Shown here: in pieces, positions 38,532 to 48,000 of the stretch
How the letters are laid out: each line of letters begins with the position of its first letter
Numbering within the stretch: the stretch's first letter is position 1
Assembly: GCA_013002465.1 (NCBI GenBank)
Contig: JABDJO010000009.1
Location: 1 to 52,472, forward strand
DNA length: 52,472 nt
Direction of reading: 5' to 3'
From: Silicimonas sp.
GTDB taxonomy: Bacteria; Pseudomonadota; Alphaproteobacteria; Rhodobacterales; Rhodobacteraceae
Program-made: the position numbers and the translations under genes
The notes under the pieces: generated by a model
The model's input: the letters and a program-made list of their open reading frames with translations, nothing else
The model's database searches: none
What the model was told of the DNA's origin: nothing

Positions 38532-39590
38532 TCAGCCCGCGCCCGCCGAAGCGTTGTGCTGGGCTTGCAGCAACGCTTTCAAGGCCGCTTTGGTGTTGAT
38601 CAGGCCAACCGGACCAGAGTCGCCGGTGACCACGATGTCGCTTTGCTCGTCGACCAGCATCGAGATGATATCCTTCATGGGAGTGGTGTCCGGGATGTGA
38701 CGCGCACTTTGGGGCATGCCGTCCTGATAGGGGCCCATGATTTCGACAGCGCGCAGCACATTCAAGGGATTCATGTGGGCCACGAACTCGGCAACATAGT
38801 CGGTGGCGGGGTCTAGGACGATTTCCTGGGGCTGGGCGCATTGGACGATCCGGCCGCCTTCCATGATCGCAATGCGGTTGCCGATCTTCAAGGCTTCGTC
38901 CAGATCGTGGCTGACGAAGATGATCGTGCGGCCAAGGGTTTTCTGCAGTTCAAGAAGTTCATCCTGAAGCTTGTTGCGGATCAGGGGGTCGAGGGCCGAG
39001 AACGGTTCGTCCATCAAAAGGATCGGCGCTTCGGTCGCAAAGGCGCGGGCAAGGCCGACGCGTTGCTGCATGCCGCCGGAAAGTTCCTGTACCTTGCGGT
39101 CTGCCCATTCATCAAGATTGACAAGTTCAAGCTGACGGCGCGCTTTTTCCAGCCGTTCTTCAACGGCCATGCCTGCAACTTCCAGACCGAAGGCGACGTT
39201 TTCAAGAACCGTGCGCCAGGGCAGAAGGCCGAACTGCTGAAACACCATTGCGACACGTTCCCGGCGGATCGCGCGCAACTCTCGTTCTGACGCGCTGACC
39301 ACATCGACCATGGCGTTTCCGGTACTGACCTCGACACTACCGCGAACGACGGGATTGAGCCCGTTCACCGCACGAAGCAAGGTTGATTTGCCAGACCCGG
39401 AAAGACCCATAAGCACCAGGATCTCGCCATTCTGAACGTCGATCGAACAGTTGTGGACACCCAGAACCTGGCCGGTTTTTTCCTGAATTTCGGATCGCGA
39501 TTGTCCCTCGTCCATCAGGGGCAGCGCCTCTTTTGGATCGCTGCCGAAGACGATGTTCACGTTGTCGAAGCGGACCATTGTGTCGGACAT
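38532..39590 (-). CDS. choV: choline/glycine betaine ABC transporter ATPase
   Basis: A 352-residue ABC ATPase of the quaternary-amine (ProV/ChoV) type. Walker A GLSGSGKS, Q-loop VFQQFGLLPWRTV, signature LSGGMQQRVGLARA, Walker B ILLMDEPFSALDP, and a CBS-like regulatory C-terminus (ARHIPDTTPMKDIISMLVDE) that in relatives senses ionic strength. The N-terminal insert between strand 1 and Walker A (PKEALPLMDEGQSRSEIQ) is typical. Three bases from choW. The substrate call as choline follows from betA. Confidence 0.88.
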   Translation of the reverse strand: MSDTMVRFDNVNIVFGSDPKEALPLMDEGQSRSEIQEKTGQVLGVHNCSIDVQNGEILVLMGLSGSGKSTLLRAVNGLNPVVRGSVEVSTGNAMVDVVSASERELRAIRRERVAMVFQQFGLLPWRTVLENVAFGLEVAGMAVEERLEKARRQLELVNLDEWADRKVQELSGGMQQRVGLARAFATEAPILLMDEPFSALDPLIRNKLQDELLELQKTLGRTIIFVSHDLDEALKIGNRIAIMEGGRIVQCAQPQEIVLDPATDYVAEFVAHMNPLNVLRAVEIMGPYQDGMPQSARHIPDTTPMKDIISMLVDEQSDIVVTGDSGPVGLINTKAALKALLQAQHNASAGAG

Positions 39591-39593
39591 GGA

Positions 39594-40427
39594 TCAGGCC
39601 TTTCGCTTCTTGAACATGCGGTCGAATATGATGGCCACCAGAACGATGGCGATGCCAACCTCGAATCCCTTGGCAATGTTCACCGTGTTCAACGCCCTGA
39701 GCGTGGGCACACCCAGACCGTCGGCCCCAACAAGGGCGGCGATCACCACCATGGACAGTGACAGCATGATGGTTTGGGTCAGCCCGGCCATGATTTGTGG
39801 CAGGGCGTAGGGAAGTTCGATCTTCCACAACAGTTGGAACGGGGTCGAACCGAAGGCCTTGCCCGCTTCGATCAGGGCAGTCGGGGTCGAGGTGATGCCA
39901 AGGTGGGTCAGCCGGATCGGGGCTGGGATTGCGAAGATCACTGTGGCGATCAAGCCCGGCACCATGCCAAGGCCAAAGAGGATCAGGGCCGGGATCAGAT
40001 AAACGAATGTCGGGATCGTCTGCATCAGGTCCAGAACCGGCTCCATCGCGCGATGCAGCCAGGGGCGCCGTGCGGCGGCGATGCCCAAAGGCACGCCAAA
40101 CCCCATACAGACCGTTGCTGCGGCCAGGACAAGCGCAAGGGTTTCGGTGGTTTCGTCCCAGTACCCCTGGTTCACGATCAGTAACAACCCAAACAGGGTA
40201 AAAGCCGTGAACCCGATCGAGCGCCGTACGATCCAGGAAATGGCGGAAATAACGCCGATGACGATGAAGGCATGGGGTGTCTGCAAGACCCAGAGAAGCG
40301 ACAGGATGATGGATTCCAGAACTGCCGAAAGCCCGTCAAAGAACCATATGAAACTGTCGGTCAGCCACTCGATGAAACTTTGCACCCATTTTCCGATGGG
40401 GATTTTGTTGTCTTCCAGCCACTCCAT
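39594..40427 (-). CDS. choW: choline/glycine betaine ABC transporter permease
   Basis: A 277-residue inner-membrane permease of the ProW type with ~6-7 helices. The EAA loop that contacts the ATPase is EAGKAFGSTPFQLLWKIELP. FDGLSAVLESIILSLLWVLQ near the start and AALVGADGLGVPTLRAL are conserved. It is the first gene of a choW-choV-betA operon. The substrate-binding protein gene (choX) expected beside it is not present between here and the divergent glycosyltransferase. Confidence 0.88.
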   Translation of the reverse strand: MEWLEDNKIPIGKWVQSFIEWLTDSFIWFFDGLSAVLESIILSLLWVLQTPHAFIVIGVISAISWIVRRSIGFTAFTLFGLLLIVNQGYWDETTETLALVLAAATVCMGFGVPLGIAAARRPWLHRAMEPVLDLMQTIPTFVYLIPALILFGLGMVPGLIATVIFAIPAPIRLTHLGITSTPTALIEAGKAFGSTPFQLLWKIELPYALPQIMAGLTQTIMLSLSMVVIAALVGADGLGVPTLRALNTVNIAKGFEVGIAIVLVAIIFDRMFKKRKA

Positions 40428-40757
40428 TGCACATCTCTCCCGGTGTTGTTGAAGGGCCTGTTCGACACAGTCTTCAGGTGGCCAGCGATCCTGGCTTGTT
40501 CAGAACGACTTTCCAGACTGTTGGGTGATTGATCAAGCGGGAAGCGACTTGAATGGCAAACGGTATGGTCGGGTGACCGATCCGTTGGCGGCCGGATTTC
40601 AGCGAGGTCGCGAATTTAGCGACCTGGAACATCCGGCTGTATCGGCAACGAAAGCCCTGCGCCTTTCCCGCACCAGACTGTCCCGGATTCTTGGCCAATT
40701 CACCGCAATCGGCCAAATTGTCGACACATTCGCCTATTATCCGCCAATGAACATTTG
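40428..40757. other. divergent intergenic region
   Basis: 330 bases between choW (leftward) and the glycosyltransferase (rightward). TATTAT at 40735 could be a -10 for the latter, with no good -35. Two GGCCAA(A)TT motifs lie at 40693 and 40711. No convincing BetI operator, binding-protein gene or small RNA was seen. A short minus-strand frame at 40474-40716 has no recognisable features. Confidence 0.35.
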
Positions 40758-41726
40758 ATGGGCCCGATGATGAAACTGATCATTCAAATTCCGTGTCACA
40801 ACGAGGAAGGAACGCTTCCGGAAACCCTGGCGGATTTGCCGCGCGAGGTTGCGGGATTCGACAAGGTGGAATGGTTGATCATCAATGATGGGTCAACCGA
40901 CCGGACGGTCGAAGTTGCGCGCGAGCATGGCGTCGATCATATTATCGAATTGTCCCACAATCAGGGTCTTGCCGCGGCATTCATGACGGGCCTTGAGGCT
41001 TCGCTGGCGCGTGGGGCCGACGTGGTGGTGAACACGGACGGCGACAACCAGTATGATGCTTCCGGTATTCCGGACCTGACCGCGCCGATAATTCGCGGCG
41101 AGGCGCAGATTGTCGTCGGTGAACGGCCGATTTCTGCGATAGAGCATTTTTCGCCGGTCAAGCGCGCGCTGCAGCATCTTGGCAGCTGGGTGGTGCGCAA
41201 GGCGAGTGGAACCAAGATTGGCGATGCGCCCAGTGGTTTTCGCGCCATTCATCGGGATGCCGCGATGCAGCTTTATGTCTTTGACCGGTATACTTATACG
41301 CTGGAAACGATCATTCAGGCCGGGCGCCTGGGCATTCCGATCAAGTCGGTGCCGATCCAGATCAACGACCCGACACGGGAATCGCGCCTGATCAAGTCGG
41401 TTCGAAGCTATGTCTGGCGGTCGTCGAAAACGATCTTGCGGATTGCCGTTCTGTATAATCCGTTTCGATTTCTTGCCATCCTGTCGCTGATCATGCTGAT
41501 CCCCGGTATCGTCGCCTTCGCGCGGTTTCTGGTTTTCTTCCTGATGGGCCAGGGCGATGGCAACATTCAGTCGCTGATCATTGGCGCCGCCTTCATCGCC
41601 GCCGGTGTCGTGACACTGGTGGGTGGGCTTATCGCCGATCTGATCGCCGCCAACCGGGTCTTGTCGGCAGACATCAGAAGCCGGCTATTGCGGCTTGAGC
41701 TTTCGCAGTTGCCCAAGTCCAAATGA
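40758..41726 (+). CDS. GT2 glycosyltransferase, membrane-anchored
   Basis: A ~322-residue family-2 glycosyltransferase. KLIIQIPCHNEEGTLPETL is the nucleotide-binding start, INDGSTDRT follows, and NTDGDNQYD is the DxD-type metal site; APSGFRAIHRDAA is the usual acceptor region. Two C-terminal hydrophobic hairpins (RFLAILSLIMLIPGIVAF and FIAAGVVTLVGGLIADL) resemble dolichyl/undecaprenyl-phosphate sugar transferases. The product is probably a lipid-linked sugar. The start is ambiguous among ATGs at 40758, 40767 and 40770; the last gives MKLIIQIP. Confidence 0.85.
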   Translation: MGPMMKLIIQIPCHNEEGTLPETLADLPREVAGFDKVEWLIINDGSTDRTVEVAREHGVDHIIELSHNQGLAAAFMTGLEASLARGADVVVNTDGDNQYDASGIPDLTAPIIRGEAQIVVGERPISAIEHFSPVKRALQHLGSWVVRKASGTKIGDAPSGFRAIHRDAAMQLYVFDRYTYTLETIIQAGRLGIPIKSVPIQINDPTRESRLIKSVRSYVWRSSKTILRIAVLYNPFRFLAILSLIMLIPGIVAFARFLVFFLMGQGDGNIQSLIIGAAFIAAGVVTLVGGLIADLIAANRVLSADIRSRLLRLELSQLPKSK

Positions 41727-41786
41727 CCCGCCGACACTGACGATCCGCGCTGAAGTCCACAAACCAATCCCAGAAACTTGCCGAGC

Positions 41787-41808
41787 CACAAGCGCCGGTT
41801 CGCTTGTG
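41787..41808. other. perfect inverted repeat upstream of tupB
   Basis: CACAAGCG, 6-base spacer, CGCTTGTG. It lies 53 bases before tupB and 60 after the glycosyltransferase stop. No T-run follows on the plus strand, so an operator for the operon's own regulator is at least as likely as a terminator. Confidence 0.55.
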
Positions 41809-41861
41809 CCTTAGTGCATTTCTGACTAGCATCTCGGAAATTATGCAGTGAACGGGAAGTT

Positions 41862-42569
41862 ATGCAAAATTTCGGCGAGGCCTTCGGTTACGCGGTTGAT
41901 CTGCTGATCCGTGCCGATTCCGATCTGCTGGAGATCGTCGGCTTGTCGCTTTATGTCAGCCTTTCCGCCACTTTTCTGGCCTGCCTTCTGGGTCTGCCGA
42001 TGGGGGCCTTTCTGGCCGTGACGCGGTTTCCGGGCCGCGGCGCGGTGGTCGTGCTGTTCAACGCCTTGATGGGATTGCCACCTGTCGTGGTCGGGTTGGT
42101 TCTTTACATGTACCTGTCGCGATCGGGCCCGCTTGGATTTTTGGGCCTTTTGTACACGCCAACCGCCATGATCCTTGCCCAGACGGCACTGATTGCGCCG
42201 ATTGTCGTAGCGCTGTCGCGGCAAATCCTTGAGGACATGAATGCCGAATACTCCGAACATTTCCGGTCGCTGGCGCTTCGTCCGGGTCAGATTGTCGGCG
42301 CCTTGCTGTGGGATGGGCGATTTGCGCTGATGACGGTCGCGCTTGCCGGGTTTGGCCGGGCCATTGCAGAGGTTGGCGCGGTGATGATCGTGGGCGGTAA
42401 CATTGATCATCTGACCCGGGTCATGACGACGGCCATCGCTTTGGAGACTTCCAAGGGAAATCTGCCGCTTGCCCTGGCGCTGGGTATGATCCTGTTGGCG
42501 CTGGCCATGATCGTCACAGCGTCGGTGCAAGGGCTTCGCATCTCAGCCGAGCGTCACGCCAATGCATGA
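41862..42569 (+). CDS. tupB: tungstate-type ABC transporter permease TupB
   Basis: A 235-residue permease with ~5-6 helices. GLSLYVSLSATFLACLLGLPMGAFLA begins the transmembrane domain; EHFRSLALRPGQIVGALLW is the ATPase-contact loop; GFGRAIAEVGAVMIVGGNI is the typical TupB block. It overlaps tupC by 8 bases. Specificity for tungstate over molybdate or another oxyanion follows from the TupA family of the binding protein. Confidence 0.88.
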   Translation: MQNFGEAFGYAVDLLIRADSDLLEIVGLSLYVSLSATFLACLLGLPMGAFLAVTRFPGRGAVVVLFNALMGLPPVVVGLVLYMYLSRSGPLGFLGLLYTPTAMILAQTALIAPIVVALSRQILEDMNAEYSEHFRSLALRPGQIVGALLWDGRFALMTVALAGFGRAIAEVGAVMIVGGNIDHLTRVMTTAIALETSKGNLPLALALGMILLALAMIVTASVQGLRISAERHANA

Positions 42570-43299
42570 CGGCACCGGCAATCCGAACTTGATGGCGGCG
42601 CGCCCGGCCCTGCGGGTGGCAAGTCTGACTTATGATGCGGGCGATGCGCGATTGATCGACATTCCGGCCCTTGAGCTGGCCGAGCAGGGGATCACGGTTG
42701 TCATGGGTCCGAATGGTGCGGGCAAAAGCCTGTTGCTGAGATTGCTGCACGGATTGATTGTGCCGTCGGGTGGGCGTGTGTCGGTCGGCCTTGAACCCCT
42801 TTCCCCACGGATTTGCAAACGCCAGGCGCTGGTTTTTCAGAAACCGGTTCTGCTGCGGCGGTCCGTAGCGGCGAATGTGGACTTTGTACTGAAGGCCCGT
42901 GGCAAGGACCGCGCGGCACGAGAGAGGCTGCTTGATCTGGTTGGGCTTGGGCCCTTGTCCGACCGCCCCGCCCGTCGGCTTTCCGGGGGCGAGCAACAGC
43001 GGCTGGCGATTGCCAAGGCGCTGGCGACCGAACCGGTCACGCTGTTCATGGACGAGCCGACCGCCAGCCTTGATCCGGCCTCGGTGCAGGCGATCGAGGC
43101 GATTGTAACCAGGGTGGCAGGGGACGGAGTGCGCGTGATCTTTGTGTCGCACGATGTGGCTCAGGCGCGGCGTCTGGCGCGCGACGTGGTCTTCATGAAC
43201 AAGGGACGGGTGGCCGAACATGCCATGGCGGACCAGTTTTTCGAACAGCCGGAAACCGAGGCGGCGCGCGCCTATCTGGCTGGCCGTTTGGTTGCATAA
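42562..43299 (+). CDS. tupC: tungstate-type ABC transporter ATPase TupC
   Basis: A 245-residue ABC ATPase. Walker A GPNGAGKSLLLRLLHG, Q-loop LVFQKPVLLRRSV, signature LSGGEQQRLAIAKAL, Walker B LFMDEPTASLDP, H-loop VSHDVAQAR. The N-terminal ten residues before MAARPAL may not be conserved; an internal ATG at 42592 is an alternative start. It overlaps tupB and is followed by tupA after 10 bases. Confidence 0.88.
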   Translation: MHDGTGNPNLMAARPALRVASLTYDAGDARLIDIPALELAEQGITVVMGPNGAGKSLLLRLLHGLIVPSGGRVSVGLEPLSPRICKRQALVFQKPVLLRRSVAANVDFVLKARGKDRAARERLLDLVGLGPLSDRPARRLSGGEQQRLAIAKALATEPVTLFMDEPTASLDPASVQAIEAIVTRVAGDGVRVIFVSHDVAQARRLARDVVFMNKGRVAEHAMADQFFEQPETEAARAYLAGRLVA

Positions 43300-43309
43300 G
43301 GAGTAAGGC

Positions 43310-44113
43310 ATGCGTTTGCTTTTGTCAGTTGCCATGTTGTTTTCCACCCAGGCTGTGGCCGATGAAATCGTCGTGCAGTCGACCACGTCGACCGAGAACT
43401 CGGGCCTTTATGACCACATCTTGCCGGGGTTTGAAAAGGAAGCGGGCATCAAGGTGAACGTGGTCTCCGTCGGCACGGGTCAAGCCATTCGGAACGCGGT
43501 AAATTGCGACGGCGACGTTTTGCTTGTACATGCAAAGGCTGCCGAGGACCGGTTTGTCGCCGAAGGTGGTGGCGTTGAGCGGTTTGATCTGATGTACAAC
43601 GATTTCGTTATCGTGGGGCCGGAAACGGATCCGGCTGGAATTTCGGGTATGACGGTTGCTTCGGATGCGCTTGCTGCCATCGCAGCGAAAATGGCTTTGT
43701 TTGCATCACGCGCCGATAATTCCGGGACGCACAAGAAAGAGCTGTCGCTTTGGGCTTCTGCCGGGGTCGATCCGGTTCAAGCTTCGGGCAAATGGTACCG
43801 GGAAACCGGGTCCGGCATGGGGGCAACCTTGAACACGGGCATTGGCCTGGGGGCCTATGTGATGACCGACCGCGCCACGTGGATCAGCTTCGCCAACAAG
43901 CAGGACTACGGTATCGTGGTCGAGGGCGATGACGCCATGTTCAATCAGTATGGTGTCATTCTGGTAAACCCGGAGCGCTGCGAGAACGTCAACGCGAAGG
44001 CTGGACAGGCCTTTATCGACTGGCTTTTGTCCGAAGCGGGGCAGTCGGCCATCGCTGCGCATGAGATCGCTGGCCAGCAGTTGTTTTTTCCCAACGCCGG
44101 GGCTGACCCATGA
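43310..44113 (+). CDS. tupA: TupA, tungstate-binding periplasmic protein
   Basis: A 267-residue periplasmic protein with a signal peptide (MRLLLSVAMLFSTQAVA, cleavage before DE). VQSTTSTENSGL contains the T-T-S-T oxyanion-binding motif of TupA, and GTGQAIRNAVNCDGDVLLVHAKAAEDRFV and MYNDFVIVGP are family blocks. Here it is the third gene of the operon instead of first, as usual. Its stop overlaps the regulator start (ATGA). Confidence 0.9.
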   Translation: MRLLLSVAMLFSTQAVADEIVVQSTTSTENSGLYDHILPGFEKEAGIKVNVVSVGTGQAIRNAVNCDGDVLLVHAKAAEDRFVAEGGGVERFDLMYNDFVIVGPETDPAGISGMTVASDALAAIAAKMALFASRADNSGTHKKELSLWASAGVDPVQASGKWYRETGSGMGATLNTGIGLGAYVMTDRATWISFANKQDYGIVVEGDDAMFNQYGVILVNPERCENVNAKAGQAFIDWLLSEAGQSAIAAHEIAGQQLFFPNAGADP

Positions 44114-44985
44114 ACGACACGCCGGAATTCCTGACGGTTCCCGAACTGGCCGACCTTTTGCGGATCAAGGAGCGCAAGGTCTATGATCTGGCCGCGTCGG
44201 GCGACGTGCCCTGTTCACGGGCGACTGGCAAACTGTTGTTTCCTGCCGGTGATGTGCGTGCCTGGATCGAGGGAAAGAAATCGGGTTCGGCCGGGCGTCA
44301 GGCGCGTCCATTGGTGGTTCTGGGCAGCCATGATCCCTTGCTGGAATGGGCATTGCGGCAGTCGGAATGCGGGTTGGCGACGTTTCTGGATGGAAGCGCT
44401 GACGGGATTGCACGGTTCACTGCCAACGAAGGCGTGGCCGCCGGGCTGCATATTCACGACGCGGAAACCGGGGATTGGAATGTCGTGCCGGTTAAGCGGG
44501 CCTTGATGGATCAAGATGCGGTTTTGGTGTCTTTTGCGATCCGCCGCAGGGGCCTGGTCACACCCCCCGAGGCGGCGGAACGGTTCAAGGGCATGCGCGA
44601 TCTGGTGGGAACACTGGTCGCGGCACGGCAGGAGGCGTCGGGCACCAATGTCTTGTTGCAACACCTCCTGGAGGATGCGCGATTGTTGCCCGAAGATTTG
44701 TCGTTCACCGAACCGATGCGCAGCGAGCAGGACGCGGTTCTGGCGGTGGCGGAAGGACAGGCCGATGTGGCGTTTGGATTGGAGGCCGTGGCTCGCCCCT
44801 TTGGCCTGGGGTTCGTGCCGTTGATCGACGAAAAGTTCGACATCCTGTTCGACCGCCGCGCCTATTTCGACGCGCCCGTGCAGCGGTTGATGGCCTTTTG
44901 CAGAGGTGACCGGTTCAAGGAGCGGGCACTGGCCTTGGGTGGATACGATATCAGCGATCTGGGTGGAGTGCGCTGGAACGCCTGA
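44110..44985 (+). CDS. HTH and binding-protein-like transcription regulator
   Basis: A 291-residue protein. N-terminal excisionase/MerR-like helix-turn-helix (FLTVPELADLLRIKERKVYDLAASGDVPCSRATGKLLF in two parts, ~8-50), then a ~200-residue PBP-like domain (PF12727 type): VLGSHDPLLEWALRQSE, GLHIHDAETGDWNV, DQDAVLVSFAIRRRG, FGLEAVARPFGLGFVPL. The domain is the kind found in molybdate/tungstate-related regulators. Coupled to tupA by a 4-base overlap, so it likely senses the oxyanion or a cofactor and controls the operon, perhaps through the inverted repeat at 41787. Confidence 0.8.
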   Translation: MNDTPEFLTVPELADLLRIKERKVYDLAASGDVPCSRATGKLLFPAGDVRAWIEGKKSGSAGRQARPLVVLGSHDPLLEWALRQSECGLATFLDGSADGIARFTANEGVAAGLHIHDAETGDWNVVPVKRALMDQDAVLVSFAIRRRGLVTPPEAAERFKGMRDLVGTLVAARQEASGTNVLLQHLLEDARLLPEDLSFTEPMRSEQDAVLAVAEGQADVAFGLEAVARPFGLGFVPLIDEKFDILFDRRAYFDAPVQRLMAFCRGDRFKERALALGGYDISDLGGVRWNA

Positions 44986-44988
44986 TGT

Positions 44989-45016
44989 AAAAAAGACCCG
45001 AGGTTGCCCTCGGGTC
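44989..45016 (-). terminator. rho-independent terminator of the RTX gene
   Basis: On the minus strand, a 9-bp perfect stem (GACCCGAGG / CCTCGGGTC, 45016-44995) with a 4-base loop, followed by six T. It lies 28 bases after the stop of the large minus-strand gene. Confidence 0.88.
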
Positions 45017-45043
45017 CATTGTCGCTGCTCTTGATGTGAGAGG

Positions 45044-48000
45044 TTACATCATCATTTCCATTTCATCTTCCTCTTCGACCTGAGCATTGACCGGGCCGGC
45101 TTCTTCGCCCGTGTCTGCAAGGAGATCGGACAGAAGCGTGTCGACTTCTTCAAGCTGCTCGGCGATTTCTTCCTGTGTCGGGGCGGGGGCATCTTCGTCG
45201 CCACCAATTCCGAAGATCGAAAGGATCGCCTCGATGATCTTTGAGAAGATTGCGCCGATGCCGCTGTCCTCTTCTTCTGCCGGGGTTTCTTCCTCGGACT
45301 CCTCCTCTTCCTCTTCGGTCTCCTCTTCCTCCTGCTCTTCTTCCTCGGATTCCTCTTCTTCCTCTTCCTCGGTTTCTTCTTCCTGCTCTTCCTCTTCCTC
45401 GGTCTCCTCTTGCTCTTCGGTTTCCTCCGAGCCTTCTTCACCTTCTTCTTCGGTTTCTTCCTCCTCCGAGGTTTCTTCCTCTTCTTCCTCCTCGACCGGA
45501 TCGGTCGGAAGCCCGTAGAGACCGTTCAGGGCGTCGAAGTCGCCGTCGTTTTCGGCAAGGAACAACAGCTCGATTTCCTCAAGCGGGCGATCCAACATCA
45601 GAACGTTTTCGATTTCGCCGTCAAAATGCCATTCGAGGTTGTCGTCGTCTTCCACGCGGCCTCGGGTCGACGCACCAAGGACCAGGTCTTCGGTGTTGTC
45701 TTCCATGCCACCGGCAAAGCCCGTGTCGGCGTCGACCAGTTCGCCGTTCAGATAGAACGCGATTTCGTCATCGTCGAAGGTGAAGGCAAAGTGATAATCC
45801 TCGTTGACTTCGATCTTGGTGCCCCAGTCGACCAGGTACTTTTCTTCTGTTTCGCCCTGGAAGCGGACCTTCAGAACGCCATTGGTGGTGATATAGGCGG
45901 TTAGGTGGCCGCCTTCGCCGAAGCCTGAATGGTCCTTTGAGAACAACGCCTGGTTTTGGTTGTTGCCCGGGTTGTAGGCGGTGAAGTTGAACGCGATCGT
46001 GCCTTCGCCGGCGGCCTGTTCGTCGGTGTGCGCGATCTCGATCGGCTGGTCCTGCCCGCCGAAGTCACCGCCATCGTGCGACAGAAGAACCGTCGGGATT
46101 TCGATCCCGTCGGGCAGGGCCGAGGCCAGGTCGATCTCGCCTGAATTGTACCATTCGTTCGACGAATACTCCCACGGGCTGTTGCCAACCGGGTCGCCAT
46201 CGACGTCGCGGGTGTCATAGCCCAGATGCTCGGCCTCGCCATCGCCATCAAGGTCGATCCACTTGGTTTCGCCGGTGGGTGCGACTGCTTCCTGGATGTC
46301 ATCGACCGTTTCGACGATGCCGTCTGCCGCCATGGGGTCGATCGTGACATCGTCTTCTTCGACCTTGTCGCCGTAGACCACGATGTGACCAATTAGGTCT
46401 TCGTCATGGGCACCGCCGCCGTTGCCTTGCTGGGAATAGGCGAGGATGACCGAGACCGCGTTGTCGTCCACGCCATCGCCGTCTGTATCGACTGTGTGGT
46501 GCTCGATCTCGATCCGGGTTGTGTGGCCAATGACAGAGATCGTGTCGCCTTCGGCCTTGTTGAAGTCGGCGACCACGTCAATTCCCAAGCCATCGACCCA
46601 GTGGTCGTGGATATAGGTATTTTCGCCCGCGACCCCCATCCAGTCGATGGTGCGGTCGTCGTTCACGTGTTCAAGGATGATGTCCTTCTTGCCGTTGATG
46701 AGGGTTTCGAACTGGAACTTGTCCGCGCCTGCTCCGCCCACCAGGACGTCGTCGGCTTCAATTTCCTGATCGATCCAATCGGCCAGCTTCAGGTAGTCAT
46801 AGTCGATCGAGCCGCCATCGGGGCGCGAAGGATCATCCAGCACCAGTTGCCCGGCGCGCTGTTCGCCAGCGTCCGAGCGCGAGATCAGCGTGTCGTCGCC
46901 GTCGCCGCCTTCCAGATAGTCGCTGCCGCGGCCGCCATCCAACGTGTCGTTACCGGCATCGCCCATCAGGTGGTCGTTGCCATAGCCGCCCTGCATGTTG
47001 TCGTTACCGGTACCGCCGTTCATTTCATCGTCGCCGGCACCGCCATCCATGTTGTCGTTGCCGCCAAGGCCATCCATCGTGTCATCGCCCGCCAGCATCG
47101 CTTGGGCACCCGAAGGATTGGTCAGCGCGGCGCCCGGACCGTCGGTCATGAGGGTGTTGATCTCGGTAACCGAAAGAGCGTCTTCGGGTGTGAAGCCACC
47201 CCAGACCCCAAAGTCGGCAATCCCGCCTTCGAACTCGTTCCGCAGGTCTTCGTCATCGGTTGCGAATTCCTGCGCCGTGTCGTTCAGCTCGGCCTTGTAT
47301 TGGTCGGCACCAAAGACCCATGGTTCCTCGTTCTGCAAAAGATAGGCTTCGGTGTAGTTGCCGGGTGTCGCCTCGTCGCCTTCGACGGCGCTCCAGGATC
47401 CATCGGGAACGGCGGTGCCGTTCAGATAGACCGTCACACCGTCTTCGGTGAAGCTGACCGCCAGATGTGCCCATTCACCTTCGTTCAATAGGGTTCCGGT
47501 CTGCCAGGCGTGGTTCTGGCCGCCATCGCCTTCGGCCATGCGCAGGAACAAGCCGCCTTCCTGGGTGTGGCCAAGGCGGAAGTGACCGCCATCCTCGGCG
47601 CCGGAGTGATCCTTGGTGACGAACATCGACTTTTCACCCAGATCGTCGGGGCGCACCCACATGGCAATGGTGCCCTGAGTGACGCTCATCGAGGGATCGT
47701 GGTCAAGGAAGGCAAAGCTGTCTTCACCGTTGAAGTAAAGTGCCGTGGAGCCTTCTGTCGGGCCTTCGGTCGTGGCGTCCGTGTTCAACAGCGCCTGGTT
47801 TTCATAAAGCGTATACGACTTGACCATGCCGCCTTCGCCGCGAAGATCGTCATAGGCGCCGTCGGCTCCGTTATCAAAACTCCAGAACCCCAGTGCGCCG
47901 GGAAGTCCGGCGGGATCCGCTGGTTCCGGCTGGGAAAGGTCGTCATTGCCACCCGTTCCGGTAACAATCTCACCGGCCACATCCTGCGTTCCGAGTTGGT

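Noticed and set aside
40474..40716. 80-codon minus-strand frame upstream of choW
   Set aside because: No signal peptide, no similarity to a binding protein, and no ribosome site; it cannot be the missing choX.
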